The notes beneath the pieces are model-generated. The model had not been told where the DNA came from. It made no database searches and was given only the letters and a program-made list of their open reading frames with translations. DNA of 64,000 nt from WHSW01 sp963846165. GTDB taxonomy: Bacteria; Actinomycetota; Thermoleophilia; Solirubrobacterales; 70-9. The stretch spans positions 248,001 to 312,000 of the forward strand of contig CAWJUU010000007.1 in assembly GCA_963846165.1 (NCBI GenBank), given 5' to 3'. Numbering within the stretch: position 1 is the stretch's first letter; every line of letters starts with the position of its first letter. Positions 42,102 through 51,177 of the stretch are shown here, one piece after another. The position numbers and the translations under genes are program-made.

Positions 42102-42199
42102 TTCCACTCTTTGCGTTCCGCGAACTCGCGCCCACCACGACAGCGTCTGACTGCCCGTCGACGCCAATAAGGAACAGGTTGATCAGCCGAGACCGCGGG

Positions 42200-42655
42200 T
42201 CAGTTCTCGCGCGACTGGCGCGCGATCTCCGCCCGCAGCGCCTCGAGCTCGGTGGAGAGCTGGTCGAGCCTGGCCATCAGCGGATCCTCCCCGCTAGCGC
42301 GTCGCTCGTCTTGGGCGCGGGTCACGAAGGCGCTCGTGATCGCTCCGGTGATGACCGCGAACAGCGAGAGCCCCCCGACCATGAGCACTGTGGCGATCAA
42401 TTGGCCATCCGCATGCTCGGGGACGACGTCGCCGTAGCCGACCGTGGTCACGGTCTGAGTCGCCCACCACATTCCGAGCCAAACCGTGTCGAAGCTCTCC
42501 GGATCGACGAGGTGTTCGACGATCCCGAAGACGACGATCGCCACGAGCCACAGGACGGCGATGATCGAGGCGGCGACACGCGGCCTCAGGCCCTTGCGGT
42601 CGACGCGGCGATCGATGTAACGGACACCCGGGGACTTTTGCGACCGACCCTCCAT
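42200..42655 (-). CDS. Two-helix potassium channel protein (151 aa)
   Basis: The selectivity filter TVTTVGYGDVVP lies between two helices (about 31-53 and 95-120), as in KcsA-like channels. A cytoplasmic C-terminal coiled coil (RLDQLSTELEALRAEIARQS) would help tetramer assembly. No voltage-sensor or RCK domain is present. The ATG at 42655 gives a short basic N-terminus; longer starts would overlap the divergent MFS gene. Confidence 0.87.
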   Translation of the reverse strand: MEGRSQKSPGVRYIDRRVDRKGLRPRVAASIIAVLWLVAIVVFGIVEHLVDPESFDTVWLGMWWATQTVTTVGYGDVVPEHADGQLIATVLMVGGLSLFAVITGAITSAFVTRAQDERRASGEDPLMARLDQLSTELEALRAEIARQSREN

Positions 42656-42707
42656 CCAGGCGGTTTTCGCCGTGCTTTGTCGCAGCCCTCTTATCCAGGG
42701 GGTGATC

Positions 42708-44327
42708 ATGGGCGGTAAATGGGGCGCCCTGATCGTGCTCTCCGCGGCCCAGTTCCTGATGGTGCTCGACCAGTCGGTGATGAACGTCTCGATTTCCCAG
42801 CTGGTTGCCGACTTCGACACCACGGTGACCACGATCCAGGCCGTGATCACGCTCTATGCCCTGGTCATGGCGGCGCTGATGCTCACCGGCGGCAAGCTCG
42901 GGGACCTGTTGGGGCGGCGCCGGGTGTTCGTCATCGGGCTGGTGATCTACGCCGCCGGCTCGGCCCTGACTGCAGCTTCCTGGAATGTCCCCTCGCTGAC
43001 GCTCGGCTGGTCGGTGCTCGAGGGGATCGGGGCCGCGATGGTGTTGCCGGCACTCGTCGCCTTGGCCGCGGGCACCTATAGCGGACGCGACCGGGCGACG
43101 GTCTACGGAGTCCTCGGCGGGGTCGCGGGTGCGGGCATCGCAGTGGGACCGATCCTGGGCGGCTGGCTGACGACGAACCTCACCTGGCGGCTCGTGTTCG
43201 CGGGTGAGGTGGTGCTGGTGATCGCGATCCTGGTCTTCGTGCGGCTCTTGCGTGAGCCCGCGCGCGAGGGCGAGCGCCCCGAGCTCGACTGGGTTGGCTC
43301 GGTGCTTTCGGCACTCGGGCTCAGCCTGATCGTCTTCGGGGTCCTTCAGGCGAGCAACTGGGGCTGGCTGGAGCCGCGCGACTCACCCGTCGAACCGTTC
43401 GGGTTCGCGCTGACGCCGTTCATGATCGCCGCCGGCGGACTCGTGCTGTGGGGCTTCCGCGCCTGGGAGCGCCACCGAGAGGAGACCGGCCGCGATCCAC
43501 TCGTGCACTTTCGATTGCTCGGGATTCCGATTCTCCGCGGGGGGCTGGTCATGCTCCTGGCCCAGAACCTGATCCTGATGGGGGTCTTTTTCGCGGTGCC
43601 TCTCTACCTGCAGATCGTGCAGGGCTTCGACGCCTTCGAGACGGGTGTTCAGATGCTTCCGGTGTCGATCACGATGCTGCTGACCGCAGCGAGCGGCTCG
43701 GCGCTGGCCTCGCGCTGGGCCCCGCGCACGATCGTCCGCGCCGGGCTCGCCGTGCTGCTGTTGGCCGTCGTGATGCTGCTCGCCACGATCGAGCCCGAGA
43801 TCGACACCACGTCGTTCGCGATCGCGATGGGCGTGCTCGGAGTGGGGCTGGGGCTGATCGCCTCGCAGCTCGGCAACGTCGTCCAGTCCGCGATCGCCGA
43901 TCCGGACCGAAGCGAGGCCGGCGGGCTCCAATACACCGCGCAGCAGCTCGGATCGTCGCTCGGCACGGCATTGATCGGCGCGGTGCTGATCACTGGCCTG
44001 ATCACGGCGTTCACGGGCGAGGTCGCTGACCGGCCGGAGATCTCCGACGAGGTCGAGCAGGAGGTGGGGATCAGGGTTCAGAGCGGGGTCAGCTTCGTCG
44101 AGTCCGATCAGGTGCGCGCGACGGCCACCGAGGAGGGACTGGACGAGCCCACGGTCGATGCCCTGGTCGAGAGCTACGAGGAAGCTCAGTTGCAGGCGCT
44201 GAAGACGGGCCTGCTGATCGCCGGTCTCATCGTCATCGCGTCGTTCGCGGGCACGCGACGACTTCCGACCACCCGCTTCGCGGACCAGACGAGCGATGCG
44301 TCGCTGCCCTCCGCGGTCGAGACCTAG
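42708..44327 (+). CDS. DHA2-family (14-helix) MFS drug exporter (539 aa)
   Basis: This is an EmrB/QacA-type proton-driven efflux pump. The helix 1 signature LDQSVMNVSISQL, the loop 2-3 motif GGKLGDLLGRRRVF and the helix 5 motif C region VAGAGIAVGPILGGWL are intact. Fourteen helices and a large C-terminal loop before the last helix (about 455-500) fit the family. GTG at 42702 in the same frame is an alternative start. Substrates cannot be deduced. Confidence 0.9.
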   Translation: MGGKWGALIVLSAAQFLMVLDQSVMNVSISQLVADFDTTVTTIQAVITLYALVMAALMLTGGKLGDLLGRRRVFVIGLVIYAAGSALTAASWNVPSLTLGWSVLEGIGAAMVLPALVALAAGTYSGRDRATVYGVLGGVAGAGIAVGPILGGWLTTNLTWRLVFAGEVVLVIAILVFVRLLREPAREGERPELDWVGSVLSALGLSLIVFGVLQASNWGWLEPRDSPVEPFGFALTPFMIAAGGLVLWGFRAWERHREETGRDPLVHFRLLGIPILRGGLVMLLAQNLILMGVFFAVPLYLQIVQGFDAFETGVQMLPVSITMLLTAASGSALASRWAPRTIVRAGLAVLLLAVVMLLATIEPEIDTTSFAIAMGVLGVGLGLIASQLGNVVQSAIADPDRSEAGGLQYTAQQLGSSLGTALIGAVLITGLITAFTGEVADRPEISDEVEQEVGIRVQSGVSFVESDQVRATATEEGLDEPTVDALVESYEEAQLQALKTGLLIAGLIVIASFAGTRRLPTTRFADQTSDASLPSAVET

Positions 44328-44391
44328 CTGGACATGAGGGCTCGCCCGTGGGCGTGAGCCCATATACATTCAACACCGGAGCCAGAGCGAC

Positions 44392-45009
44392 ATGGACTTC
44401 CTGACAATCCTCCCGATGGCCTTCGTGATGATCGCGGGGCCGCAGATCCTGAGCGCGATCTTCCTCGCCACGAGCGAGAACTGGCGAGCCAACTCGGCCG
44501 CCTACGTGTTCGGGGCGTCGCTCTCGATCACGACCATCGTCACGATCGCCTTCTTCATCGGCGCCGGCGCCAAGGACGGCGGGACGTCCGACACGACGAT
44601 CTTCGTGGTCGTGCTCGTCCTCCTGGTCGCCGCCGCGATCCACACCTACGTCAAGCGCCACCAGTCGCACCCGCCGAAGTGGATGGGCAAGCTGCAGGAG
44701 GCGACGCCCGGGCTCTGCTTCAAGCTCGGGTTCCTGCTCCTCGGCGTGTTCCCGACCGACATCCTCACCTCGTTCGCGGTCGGCTCCTACCTCGCCGGAC
44801 ACGACGACCCGTGGTGGCACCTGCTCCCGTTCCTGGCCCTGACGCTGTTCCTGCTCGCGCTGCCGGCGCTGACGCTGCTGGTGTTCGGTGAGCGGGCGCA
44901 GCGCTCGCTGCCCAAGGCCCGTCAGTGGATGAACGACAACTCCTGGGTCGTCAACGAGATCGTGCTCGGGCTGTTCATCGCGCTGACGATCAGCGACATC
45001 GCCGGCTAG
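44392..45009 (+). CDS. GAP-family (Sap-like) membrane protein (205 aa)
   Basis: This six-helix protein is of the GAP/Sap family, known from mycobacteria where members assist surface glycolipid export. The N-terminal helix MAFVMIAGPQILSAIFLATS and the mid-region GFLLLGVFPTDILTSFAVGS fit the LysE-like pattern of the family. A weak GGAG precedes the ATG. The downstream 227 bases (45010-45236) hold no gene. They include a 29 base near-copy of the transketolase gene end (see repeat at 45011) and a TAGCGT 12 bases before cydA. Confidence 0.75.
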   Translation: MDFLTILPMAFVMIAGPQILSAIFLATSENWRANSAAYVFGASLSITTIVTIAFFIGAGAKDGGTSDTTIFVVVLVLLVAAAIHTYVKRHQSHPPKWMGKLQEATPGLCFKLGFLLLGVFPTDILTSFAVGSYLAGHDDPWWHLLPFLALTLFLLALPALTLLVFGERAQRSLPKARQWMNDNSWVVNEIVLGLFIALTISDIAG

Positions 45010-45010
45010 G

Positions 45011-45039
45011 GCGCGAGACGATCGGCTTCAGCACCAGCG
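45011..45039 (+). repeat. 29 bp near-copy of the transketolase C-terminal coding sequence
   Basis: Bases 45011-45039 match 50205-50233 with one mismatch (GCGCGAGACGATCGGCTTCA, then CACCAGCG against CAGCAGCG). At the second place the sequence codes on the minus strand for the last residues of the transketolase subunit (LLLKPIVSR). At 45011 it lies outside any gene, which suggests a duplicated scrap. Confidence 0.4.
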
Positions 45040-45236
45040 GATTCGGCTCCCGCTTCCTCGTCAACGGCCTGGCGGCGATTTGAGCCTCGGGACGGACCGG
45101 TTCACCCGTTCAGGGTGATGTGCTCGCAACGCACCGAGGAATATCGTCCTCCGACGCACAACGCCGACCGGCGGAGGAACCATGGCCACCACAGTCCGAC
45201 AGCAGCCCCGCGATCGGTTAGCGTGGCCTCGGATCC

Positions 45237-46655
45237 ATGAGTTCCCTCGCTGACGCGCTGACCACGCTCGCCGCGTCCTCCGAGCTGCTGCCGGCGCGGA
45301 GCCAGATGGCGTTCACGCTCGGCTTCCACATCATCCTCGCGAGCCTCGGCGTTGCCTTCCCGGCGCTGATGCTGATCGCCAACTACATCGGCCTGCGGCG
45401 CAACGACCCGGTCGCGCTGGAGCTGGCACGCCGGTGGTCGAAGGTTGCCGCGGTGACCTTCGCGGTCGGTGCGGTCACCGGGACTGTGCTCTCGTTCGAG
45501 TTCGGCCTCCTGTGGCCGGAGTTCACGAGCCGGTTCGGCGACGTGTTCGGGATCCTGTTCGCGATCGAGGGGATCTTCTTCTTCCTCGAGGCGATCTTCA
45601 TCGCGATCTACATCTTCGGCTGGAAGCGCCTGCGCCCGTGGACGCACTTCTGGACCGGCGTCCCGATCGCGATCTGTGGCATCGGAGGGGCGTTCTCGGT
45701 CGTCGCCGTCAACGCCTGGATGAACCAGCCGCAGGGCTACACCCTCGACGGCGCGGGCAACGTCACCGACATCGACCCGCTGAAGGTGATCTTCAACCCG
45801 GCCGTCCCCTACGAGGTCCCACACATGATCCTCGCGGCATATCTCGTCACCGGGTTTCTGGTCGCCTCGGTATACGCGGTAGGGATGCTGCGCGGGCGGC
45901 GCGACCGCCACCACCGGCTGGGCCTGCTGATCCCGCTCACCGTCGCCGCGATCCTGGCCCCGATCCAGTTCTTCGTCGGCGATACGGCCGCGCGCGCGAT
46001 CGCCGAGGATCAGCCGATCAAGTTCGCGGCGATGGAGTGCGTCGAGCACACCCACAGGGACGTGACCGAGTACCTCGGGGGCATCTGTACCGACGATGGC
46101 GTCGAGGGCGGGATCGGGATTCCCGGCTTCGACTCGTGGCTGGTCGGCTTCAGCACGGACACCAAGGTGATCGGACTCGACTCGGTGCCGCCCGACGAGC
46201 GTCCGCCGGCGAACACGCTGCTGCACCTGTCCTTCGATGCGATGGTCGGCATCGGCACGGCGATGATCGGGCTCGGGCTCTGGCTCGGGATCGCCTGGTG
46301 GCGAAAACGCGACATCCCGAGCACGAAGTGGTTCCTGCGTGCCGTGGCGGTGTCCGGCGTGGCCGCGATCGTCGCGATGGAGGCCGGCTGGATCGTGACC
46401 GAGGTGGGGCGCCAGCCATGGATCGTCAACGGGGTGATGCGAACCGAGGACGCGGTCACCGGCGCCTCGGGGATCTGGCTCAGCTTCTCGATCGTGCTCG
46501 TCCTCTACACCCTGCTCGGCGTCGCGACCGTGCTCATCCTGCGCAGCCTGGCGGCGCGGTGGCGAGCGGAGGGAGCCGACTCGATCGACGTCCCCTACGG
46601 GCCGCATGAGAACCCGACCCCGCCGCCAGCTCCTCCCTCGGAGGGCTCAGGATGA
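45237..46655 (+). CDS. cydA: Cytochrome bd oxidase subunit I (472 aa)
   Basis: CydA holds hemes b558, b595 and d and reduces O2 with quinol electrons. The N-terminal helix contains SQMAFTLGFHIILASLGVAF with the heme-ligand His, the region GTVLSFEFGLLWPEF is conserved, and GRQPW lies in the quinol-oxidising half. The Q-loop is of the short type. A TAGCGT lies 12 bases before the ATG. The stop overlaps cydB as ATGA. Such oxidases support respiration at low oxygen and under nitrosative stress. Confidence 0.95.
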   Translation: MSSLADALTTLAASSELLPARSQMAFTLGFHIILASLGVAFPALMLIANYIGLRRNDPVALELARRWSKVAAVTFAVGAVTGTVLSFEFGLLWPEFTSRFGDVFGILFAIEGIFFFLEAIFIAIYIFGWKRLRPWTHFWTGVPIAICGIGGAFSVVAVNAWMNQPQGYTLDGAGNVTDIDPLKVIFNPAVPYEVPHMILAAYLVTGFLVASVYAVGMLRGRRDRHHRLGLLIPLTVAAILAPIQFFVGDTAARAIAEDQPIKFAAMECVEHTHRDVTEYLGGICTDDGVEGGIGIPGFDSWLVGFSTDTKVIGLDSVPPDERPPANTLLHLSFDAMVGIGTAMIGLGLWLGIAWWRKRDIPSTKWFLRAVAVSGVAAIVAMEAGWIVTEVGRQPWIVNGVMRTEDAVTGASGIWLSFSIVLVLYTLLGVATVLILRSLAARWRAEGADSIDVPYGPHENPTPPPAPPSEGSG

Positions 46656-47692
46656 GCAAGCCCGACGCAGTCGCGGGCGTGCTCTGGGTCGGCGTGACCC
46701 TGTACGCGGTCTTCGGCGGCGCCGACTTCGGCGCCGGGCTCTGGGCGATGGTCGCCGGTCGCGGCGAGCGCGGCGAGCGCGCCAAGGCGTTGATCGATTG
46801 GGCGATCGGCCCGGTGTGGGAGGCCAACCACGTCTGGCTGATCTTCGTCCTCGTCGTCCTCTGGACGGCGTTCTCGGTCGCCTTCGGCGCAATCTTCTCG
46901 ACCCTGTTCATCCCGCTCAGCCTCGCCGCGCTCGGAATCGTGCTCCGCGGCTCGGGGTTCGCCTTCCACGAGGTCGCTCCCTCGATCTCGGGGCGGCGGT
47001 TCGCCGCGCACCTGTTCGCGATCTCGTCAGTGCTGACCCCGTTCTTCCTCGGCACCGTGGTCGGCGCGATCGCCTCCGGGCGGGTGCCGCTCGGCAACGC
47101 GGAGGGCGACGCGATCACGAGTTGGCTCAACCCGCTCTCGCTGCTGATCGGCGTGCTCTTCGTCGCCACCGGCGCCTACCTCTCGGCGGTGTTCCTGGTC
47201 AGCGACGCCCGCCGCGCCGGCGATCCGGATCTCGAGCGCTATTTCGCCGCCAGGGCCCTGGCCGCCGCGCTGGTCACCGGGGTGATCGCGCTCGCGGGTG
47301 TGTTTGTGCTCCGCGACGACGCCCGCTACGTCTACGACGGCCTCACCAGCGAGGGCATCCCGCTGGTCGTGCTCTCGGGGGTGTGCGGGCTGGGGGCGCT
47401 GGTGCTGCTGTGGCGCGGCGCGCGGCGCGGCGTTCGCGAGCTTGCCGTCGGCGCGGTTGTGGCGGTGATCTGGGGCTGGGCCGTCGCCCAGCACCCGTAC
47501 CTGCTGCCCGAGACGCTGACCATCGACGCGGGCGCCGGCACGAGCGAGACCCTGACCATGGTCCTGATCGTCTTCGTCGCCGCGGTCGTCCTGGTGATCC
47601 CGGCGATCGGCCTGCTGTTTACGCTCGCGCAGCGCAGCATGCTCAGCGACGAGGGCGAGGCATCGCGGCCTGGCGAAACGACGAGTAGCTAG
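46652..47692 (+). CDS. cydB: Cytochrome bd oxidase subunit II (346 aa)
   Basis: CydB is the structural partner of CydA. The N-terminal helix VLWVGVTLYAVFGGADFGAG and the WEANHVWLIF motif are hallmarks of the family. Eight to nine helices are predicted at normal length. The ATG overlaps the cydA stop. No cydDC transporter genes follow; the next sequence is a decayed transporter gene. Confidence 0.95.
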   Translation: MSKPDAVAGVLWVGVTLYAVFGGADFGAGLWAMVAGRGERGERAKALIDWAIGPVWEANHVWLIFVLVVLWTAFSVAFGAIFSTLFIPLSLAALGIVLRGSGFAFHEVAPSISGRRFAAHLFAISSVLTPFFLGTVVGAIASGRVPLGNAEGDAITSWLNPLSLLIGVLFVATGAYLSAVFLVSDARRAGDPDLERYFAARALAAALVTGVIALAGVFVLRDDARYVYDGLTSEGIPLVVLSGVCGLGALVLLWRGARRGVRELAVGAVVAVIWGWAVAQHPYLLPETLTIDAGAGTSETLTMVLIVFVAAVVLVIPAIGLLFTLAQRSMLSDEGEASRPGETTSS

Positions 47693-47695
47693 GGT
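47690..47695 (+). promoter_or_regulatory. Remnant leaderless -10 element (TAGGGT) of the AI-2E pseudogene
   Basis: TAGGGT ends 6 bases before the GTG at 47702, the same spacing as at the intact paralogue (40911). Its first bases are the cydB stop codon. Confidence 0.3.
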
Positions 47696-47701
47696 CCAAC
47701 G

Positions 47702-48030
47702 GTGCCGACGATCCGCGGACGCCTGAGACGCCACCGCAGCGCGGAGGCGCCCGAGCGGGCCGACGAGGAGTAGGTCGAGATCGACGCGCGCCAGCTCAGC
47801 GGCGTCTTCGCCGCCCCGGGCTGGATCCGCTCGCGGTGGTCGTGGTCACGATCGCCGGAGGGGCGCTGTTCGGAGTGGTCGGGCTGATACTCGCGGCGCC
47901 GCTCGTATCCGCCGCGGTGCGGATCTCCGCCGACCTCGCGCGTGCCCGTGAAGCCGAGGGGGCCGCCGACGCGGAGGCGACGGGCGCGGGGAGTGACCCA
48001 GCCGGGGCGCCAGGACCGGCGTGGCGATGA
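47702..48030 (+). pseudogene. AI-2E transporter pseudogene with internal deletion
   Basis: From the GTG at 47702 the frame reads PTIRGRLRRHRSAEAPE and, after an in-frame TAG, VEIDARQLSGVFAAPGWIR. This aligns with the N-terminus of the intact protein at 40923 (IRGRLRRRDPADKPAPE, IEIDPRELSGIFAVPQWLR); the stop replaces a Tyr codon. Directly after, in another frame, comes LAVVVVTIAGGALFGVVGLI and the rest of the C-terminus, matching the last 65 residues of the same protein. About 280 residues between the two ends are gone. It is a deleted copy of a paralogous transporter. The last codons overlap the start of the hydrolase gene. Confidence 0.8.
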
Positions 48031-48932
48031 ACGAGCAGTTCTGCACGGCCAGTGAGGTCGAGCTCTGCTACGAGAGCTTCGGCGACCCCGCGGACCCGGC
48101 GATGCTGCTGGTGATGGGCCTGGCGACGCAGATGATCGCTTGGCCCGAGGAGTTCTGCGAGTCGCTCGCCCGGTGCGGATACCGCGTGATCCGCTTCGAC
48201 AACCGCGACGTCGGGCGCTCGACCCACCTCCGCGGTTCGCCGCCGCCCACTCGGGCGTCGATCCTGCGCCGGCGCCCGCGCCCGCTCGCCTACACGCTCG
48301 GCGAGATGGCCGACGATGCCGCCGGGCTGCTCGACTGCCTCGAGATCGACGCCACCCACGTGGTCGGCGTCTCGATGGGCGGGATGATCGCCCAGACGCT
48401 CGCAGCGAGGCGCCCGAGCCGGGTGCTCTCGCTCGCCTCGATCATGTCGAGCACCGGCAGCCCCTGGCGGGGCCAGGCCCGCCCGAGCCTCTGGCCGCTG
48501 TTCCTGCGACCGTACGCGCCCGCGGGCGGCCGCGACGAGTACGTCGAGCGCATCGTCAAGGTCTTCCACGCGATCGGCTCGCCGGGCTTCGACCCCGATG
48601 AGCCCGCCCTGCGCGAGCTCGCCGCGCTCAGCTACGACCGCGGCCACGACGACGCCGGGGTGCTGCGTCAGCTCGGCGCGATCATCGCCGCCGGCAACCG
48701 GACCGCCGAGCTGCGCCGGATCGTCGCTCCGACGCTGGTCGTCCACGGCACCGCCGACCGGCTCATCCCGCCGTCGGGCGGGCGGGCGACCGCCCGGGCG
48801 ATCCCGAACGCGCGTCTGATGCTGGTCTCGCACATGGGCCACGACCTGCCGCGCGCGGTCTGGCCCCGCCTGATCGAGGCGATCACCGCCAACGCCTCGG
48901 GGGCGAGGGTTGTGAGCGCTCAGGCCGTCTGA
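48027..48932 (+). CDS. Alpha/beta-hydrolase (301 aa)
   Basis: This is a single-domain alpha/beta-hydrolase. The oxyanion region is FDNRDVGRSTHL, the nucleophile elbow VVGVSMGGMIAQ (Ser about residue 109), the acid VVHGTADRLIP, and the His SHMGHDLP. Close families include aclacinomycin-methylesterase-like and haloperoxidase-like hydrolases; the substrate is unknown. The ATG at 48027 is used; GTG at 48021 is in frame. The 3' end overlaps the convergent antiporter gene by 13 bases. Confidence 0.87.
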   Translation: MNEQFCTASEVELCYESFGDPADPAMLLVMGLATQMIAWPEEFCESLARCGYRVIRFDNRDVGRSTHLRGSPPPTRASILRRRPRPLAYTLGEMADDAAGLLDCLEIDATHVVGVSMGGMIAQTLAARRPSRVLSLASIMSSTGSPWRGQARPSLWPLFLRPYAPAGGRDEYVERIVKVFHAIGSPGFDPDEPALRELAALSYDRGHDDAGVLRQLGAIIAAGNRTAELRRIVAPTLVVHGTADRLIPPSGGRATARAIPNARLMLVSHMGHDLPRAVWPRLIEAITANASGARVVSAQAV

Positions 48933-50113
48933 GCGGCCCGGGTCGGCGTCCCTGCGCCGCGCCGCAGCGCCAGGCCGACCAGCGGGTAGATCAGGGTCGA
49001 GAGCATCGCGGCACCGACCAGCGCCGCGGCGGTCGACGCCCGCATGTGCCCGCCCGCCTGGGCGACGGTGGTGATCGCGACGACCAGCGGCAGGGCGGTG
49101 GCGGAGAAGAAGGCGAGCGCGACCCGCTCGCGGCGATCGAGGACGCGGCGGTAGAGCAGTAGTGCCGGAACCCCGCGGACGACGAGGAAGAGCCCGAGGA
49201 AGAGCGGCACCTTGAGCAGCGCGCCGGCACTCGCAAGGAGGGCGTCGAGGTCGAAGTTCATCCCGCTGGTGACGAAGAAGAACGGCACCAGGAAGCCGAA
49301 GCCGACCGCCGTCAGCTTCGACTCGAGCGCCTCCAGCTCGCGTCCGCGAAGCGCGGTCCGCGTGATCATCCCGGCGACGAAGCCGCCGAGCAGGATGTCG
49401 AGCCCGAGCTCGCCGGCGAGCGTGACGAGGCCGAAGATCAGGAGCACCGCGAGCCGCACCGCGAGCTGGCTGCTGGACTCGAGCGTCCGCTCGAGCACCG
49501 GCACGCCCCGCCACGCGACCTTGATCGAGCCGACCGCGAGCAGCACGGCGAGGGCGACGAAGGCGATCAGGATCAACGCCTCGTGAAGCGGCTGGGCGGT
49601 CGAGAGCACGAGCGTGACCAGCAGGATCGGCCCGAACTCGCCGGCGGCGCCGGCGGCGAGCAGGTAGGTCCCGAACCTCGTCTTCAGCTCGCCGGCGTCG
49701 CGGAGGATCGGGATCAGGGTGCCGATCGCGGTCGTCGCCAGCGCCGACCCGGTGTAGAGGAACGAGATCACCAGCCCGGCGGCGGCGAGGGCGCCACCGA
49801 TCCCGTATGCGAGCCCGACCGAGAGCACCCATCCCAGGGCGGCGAGCTTCATCGGCCGACCGCGAATCCGGTCGAACTCGATCTCGTAGCCGGCGAAGAA
49901 GAACAGCATCCCGAGCCCGAGGTTGGAGAAGAATTCGATGAACTCGTCGGGCTCGGCGAGCTCGAGCACCTGCGGCCCGACGACGATTCCGAGCAGCAGC
50001 TCGAGCACGACGACGGGCGGTGACTTGCTGGGTGGGAGCACGGCGACGGTGAGCGCCGCCAGTGCCGCCATCAGGACGACGACGAAAAAGGAGCCTTCGT
50101 CGGCGCCGATCAC
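48920..50113 (-). CDS. CPA2-type cation:proton antiporter (397 aa)
   Basis: This membrane exchanger has the KefB/NapA-like domain with about 12 helices and ends without the TrkA-N regulatory domain found in Kef channels. Conserved parts are LLLGIVVGPQVLEL near residue 38, GLGMLFFFAGYEIEFD (about 70-85) with the charged core, and GLDILLGGFVAGMI. It would exchange Na+ or K+ for H+. The start is GTG. Confidence 0.88.
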   Translation of the reverse strand: MIGADEGSFFVVVLMAALAALTVAVLPPSKSPPVVVLELLLGIVVGPQVLELAEPDEFIEFFSNLGLGMLFFFAGYEIEFDRIRGRPMKLAALGWVLSVGLAYGIGGALAAAGLVISFLYTGSALATTAIGTLIPILRDAGELKTRFGTYLLAAGAAGEFGPILLVTLVLSTAQPLHEALILIAFVALAVLLAVGSIKVAWRGVPVLERTLESSSQLAVRLAVLLIFGLVTLAGELGLDILLGGFVAGMITRTALRGRELEALESKLTAVGFGFLVPFFFVTSGMNFDLDALLASAGALLKVPLFLGLFLVVRGVPALLLYRRVLDRRERVALAFFSATALPLVVAITTVAQAGGHMRASTAAALVGAAMLSTLIYPLVGLALRRGAGTPTRAAQTA

Positions 50114-50174
50114 CCGAACGCGACCAGCGGGCAGCTATCGACTTCGCGGGTCGCGTCGCCGGGGCCGGAGTCGG

Positions 50175-51173
50175 TCAGGTCCACTCCGGGCCGAACAGCG
50201 GCGCGCGCGAGACGATCGGCTTCAGCAGCAGCGCCTCGCGAGCGCGATCGGCGATCCCGCGGGCGGTGAGCCCGAAGTGCTCCATGCATGCCTCGCCGGT
50301 TCCCGAGAGGCCGAACTCGTCGCCCATGCCGACGGCGAAGATCGGCACCGGGTGCTGCTCGGCGGCCACGTGGCGGACGGCGTCGGCGAGCCCGCCGACG
50401 ACCCGGTGCTCCTCGGCGGTCACCGCGACCCCGGTCTTCGAGATCGACTCGAGCACCGGCTCGGAGTGGATCGGCTTCACGATCGAGACGTTGAGCACCT
50501 CGGCCTCGACTCCATCCTCGGTCTCCAGAGTCTCGGCGGCGTCGAGCGCGCGCCAGACCATGTGGCCGGTGGCGATCAGGCTGATGTCCTTGCCCTCGCG
50601 GATCACGTCGACGCCACCGCCGAGCGTCTCGGGGATCTCGTCGTAGACGATCGGGGTCGAGGGGCGCCCGAAGCGCATGTACATCGGCTCTTCCTTGTCG
50701 TAGGACTCGATCGTCGCCCGGTAGGCCTGGTTGTAGTCGGCGGGGACGACCACCTGCATCCGCGGCATCGCCCGCATCAGCGCGATGTCCTCGATCATCT
50801 GGTGCGAGGCGCCGTCCTCGCCCAGCGAGACGCCGCCGTGCGAGGCGCCGATCCGCACCCGCAGCTCGTTGTGGGCAATCCCGAGGCGGACCTGGTCGTA
50901 GGCGCGCCCGGAGGCGAAGATCGCGAAGGTGGAGGCGTACGGGACCTTGCCGGTTGCTGCGAGCCCACATGCCATCGACATCATGTTCGCCTCCGCCGCC
51001 CCGCAGTTGAAGAAGCGCTCGGGAAAGCGCTTGCCGAACTTCATCGACTGGGTCGAGACCGCGAGGTCGGCATCGAGCGCGACCACGTCCTGATGGAGCT
51101 CGCCGAGCTCGACCAGCGCGTCGCCGTAGGCGTGCCGGGTCGCGATCGGCTCGGTCTTCGCCTCGGCCGCCAT
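50175..51173 (-). CDS. Transketolase, C-terminal subunit (332 aa)
   Basis: This is the second half of a split transketolase, carrying the pyrimidine-binding and C-terminal domains. Seen are FNCGAAEANMMSMACGLA (catalytic Glu), ASTFAIFASGRAYDQVR, and IGASHGGVSLGEDGASHQ, then the C-terminal domain with IATGHMVWRALDAA. Together with the N-terminal subunit it would transfer two-carbon units in the pentose phosphate pathway, or act as a DXPS-like enzyme on another sugar; split forms often have special roles. The ATG at 51173 is 4 bases after the upstream stop. Confidence 0.92.
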   Translation of the reverse strand: MAAEAKTEPIATRHAYGDALVELGELHQDVVALDADLAVSTQSMKFGKRFPERFFNCGAAEANMMSMACGLAATGKVPYASTFAIFASGRAYDQVRLGIAHNELRVRIGASHGGVSLGEDGASHQMIEDIALMRAMPRMQVVVPADYNQAYRATIESYDKEEPMYMRFGRPSTPIVYDEIPETLGGGVDVIREGKDISLIATGHMVWRALDAAETLETEDGVEAEVLNVSIVKPIHSEPVLESISKTGVAVTAEEHRVVGGLADAVRHVAAEQHPVPIFAVGMGDEFGLSGTGEACMEHFGLTARGIADRAREALLLKPIVSRAPLFGPEWT

Positions 51174-51177
51174 CGTC

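Noticed and set aside
47796..49832. 678-codon open frame on the minus strand opposite the hydrolase and overlapping the antiporter gene
   Set aside because: The plus-strand hydrolase (GVSMGG) and minus-strand antiporter have clear motifs; the long frame is an Arg-rich shadow.
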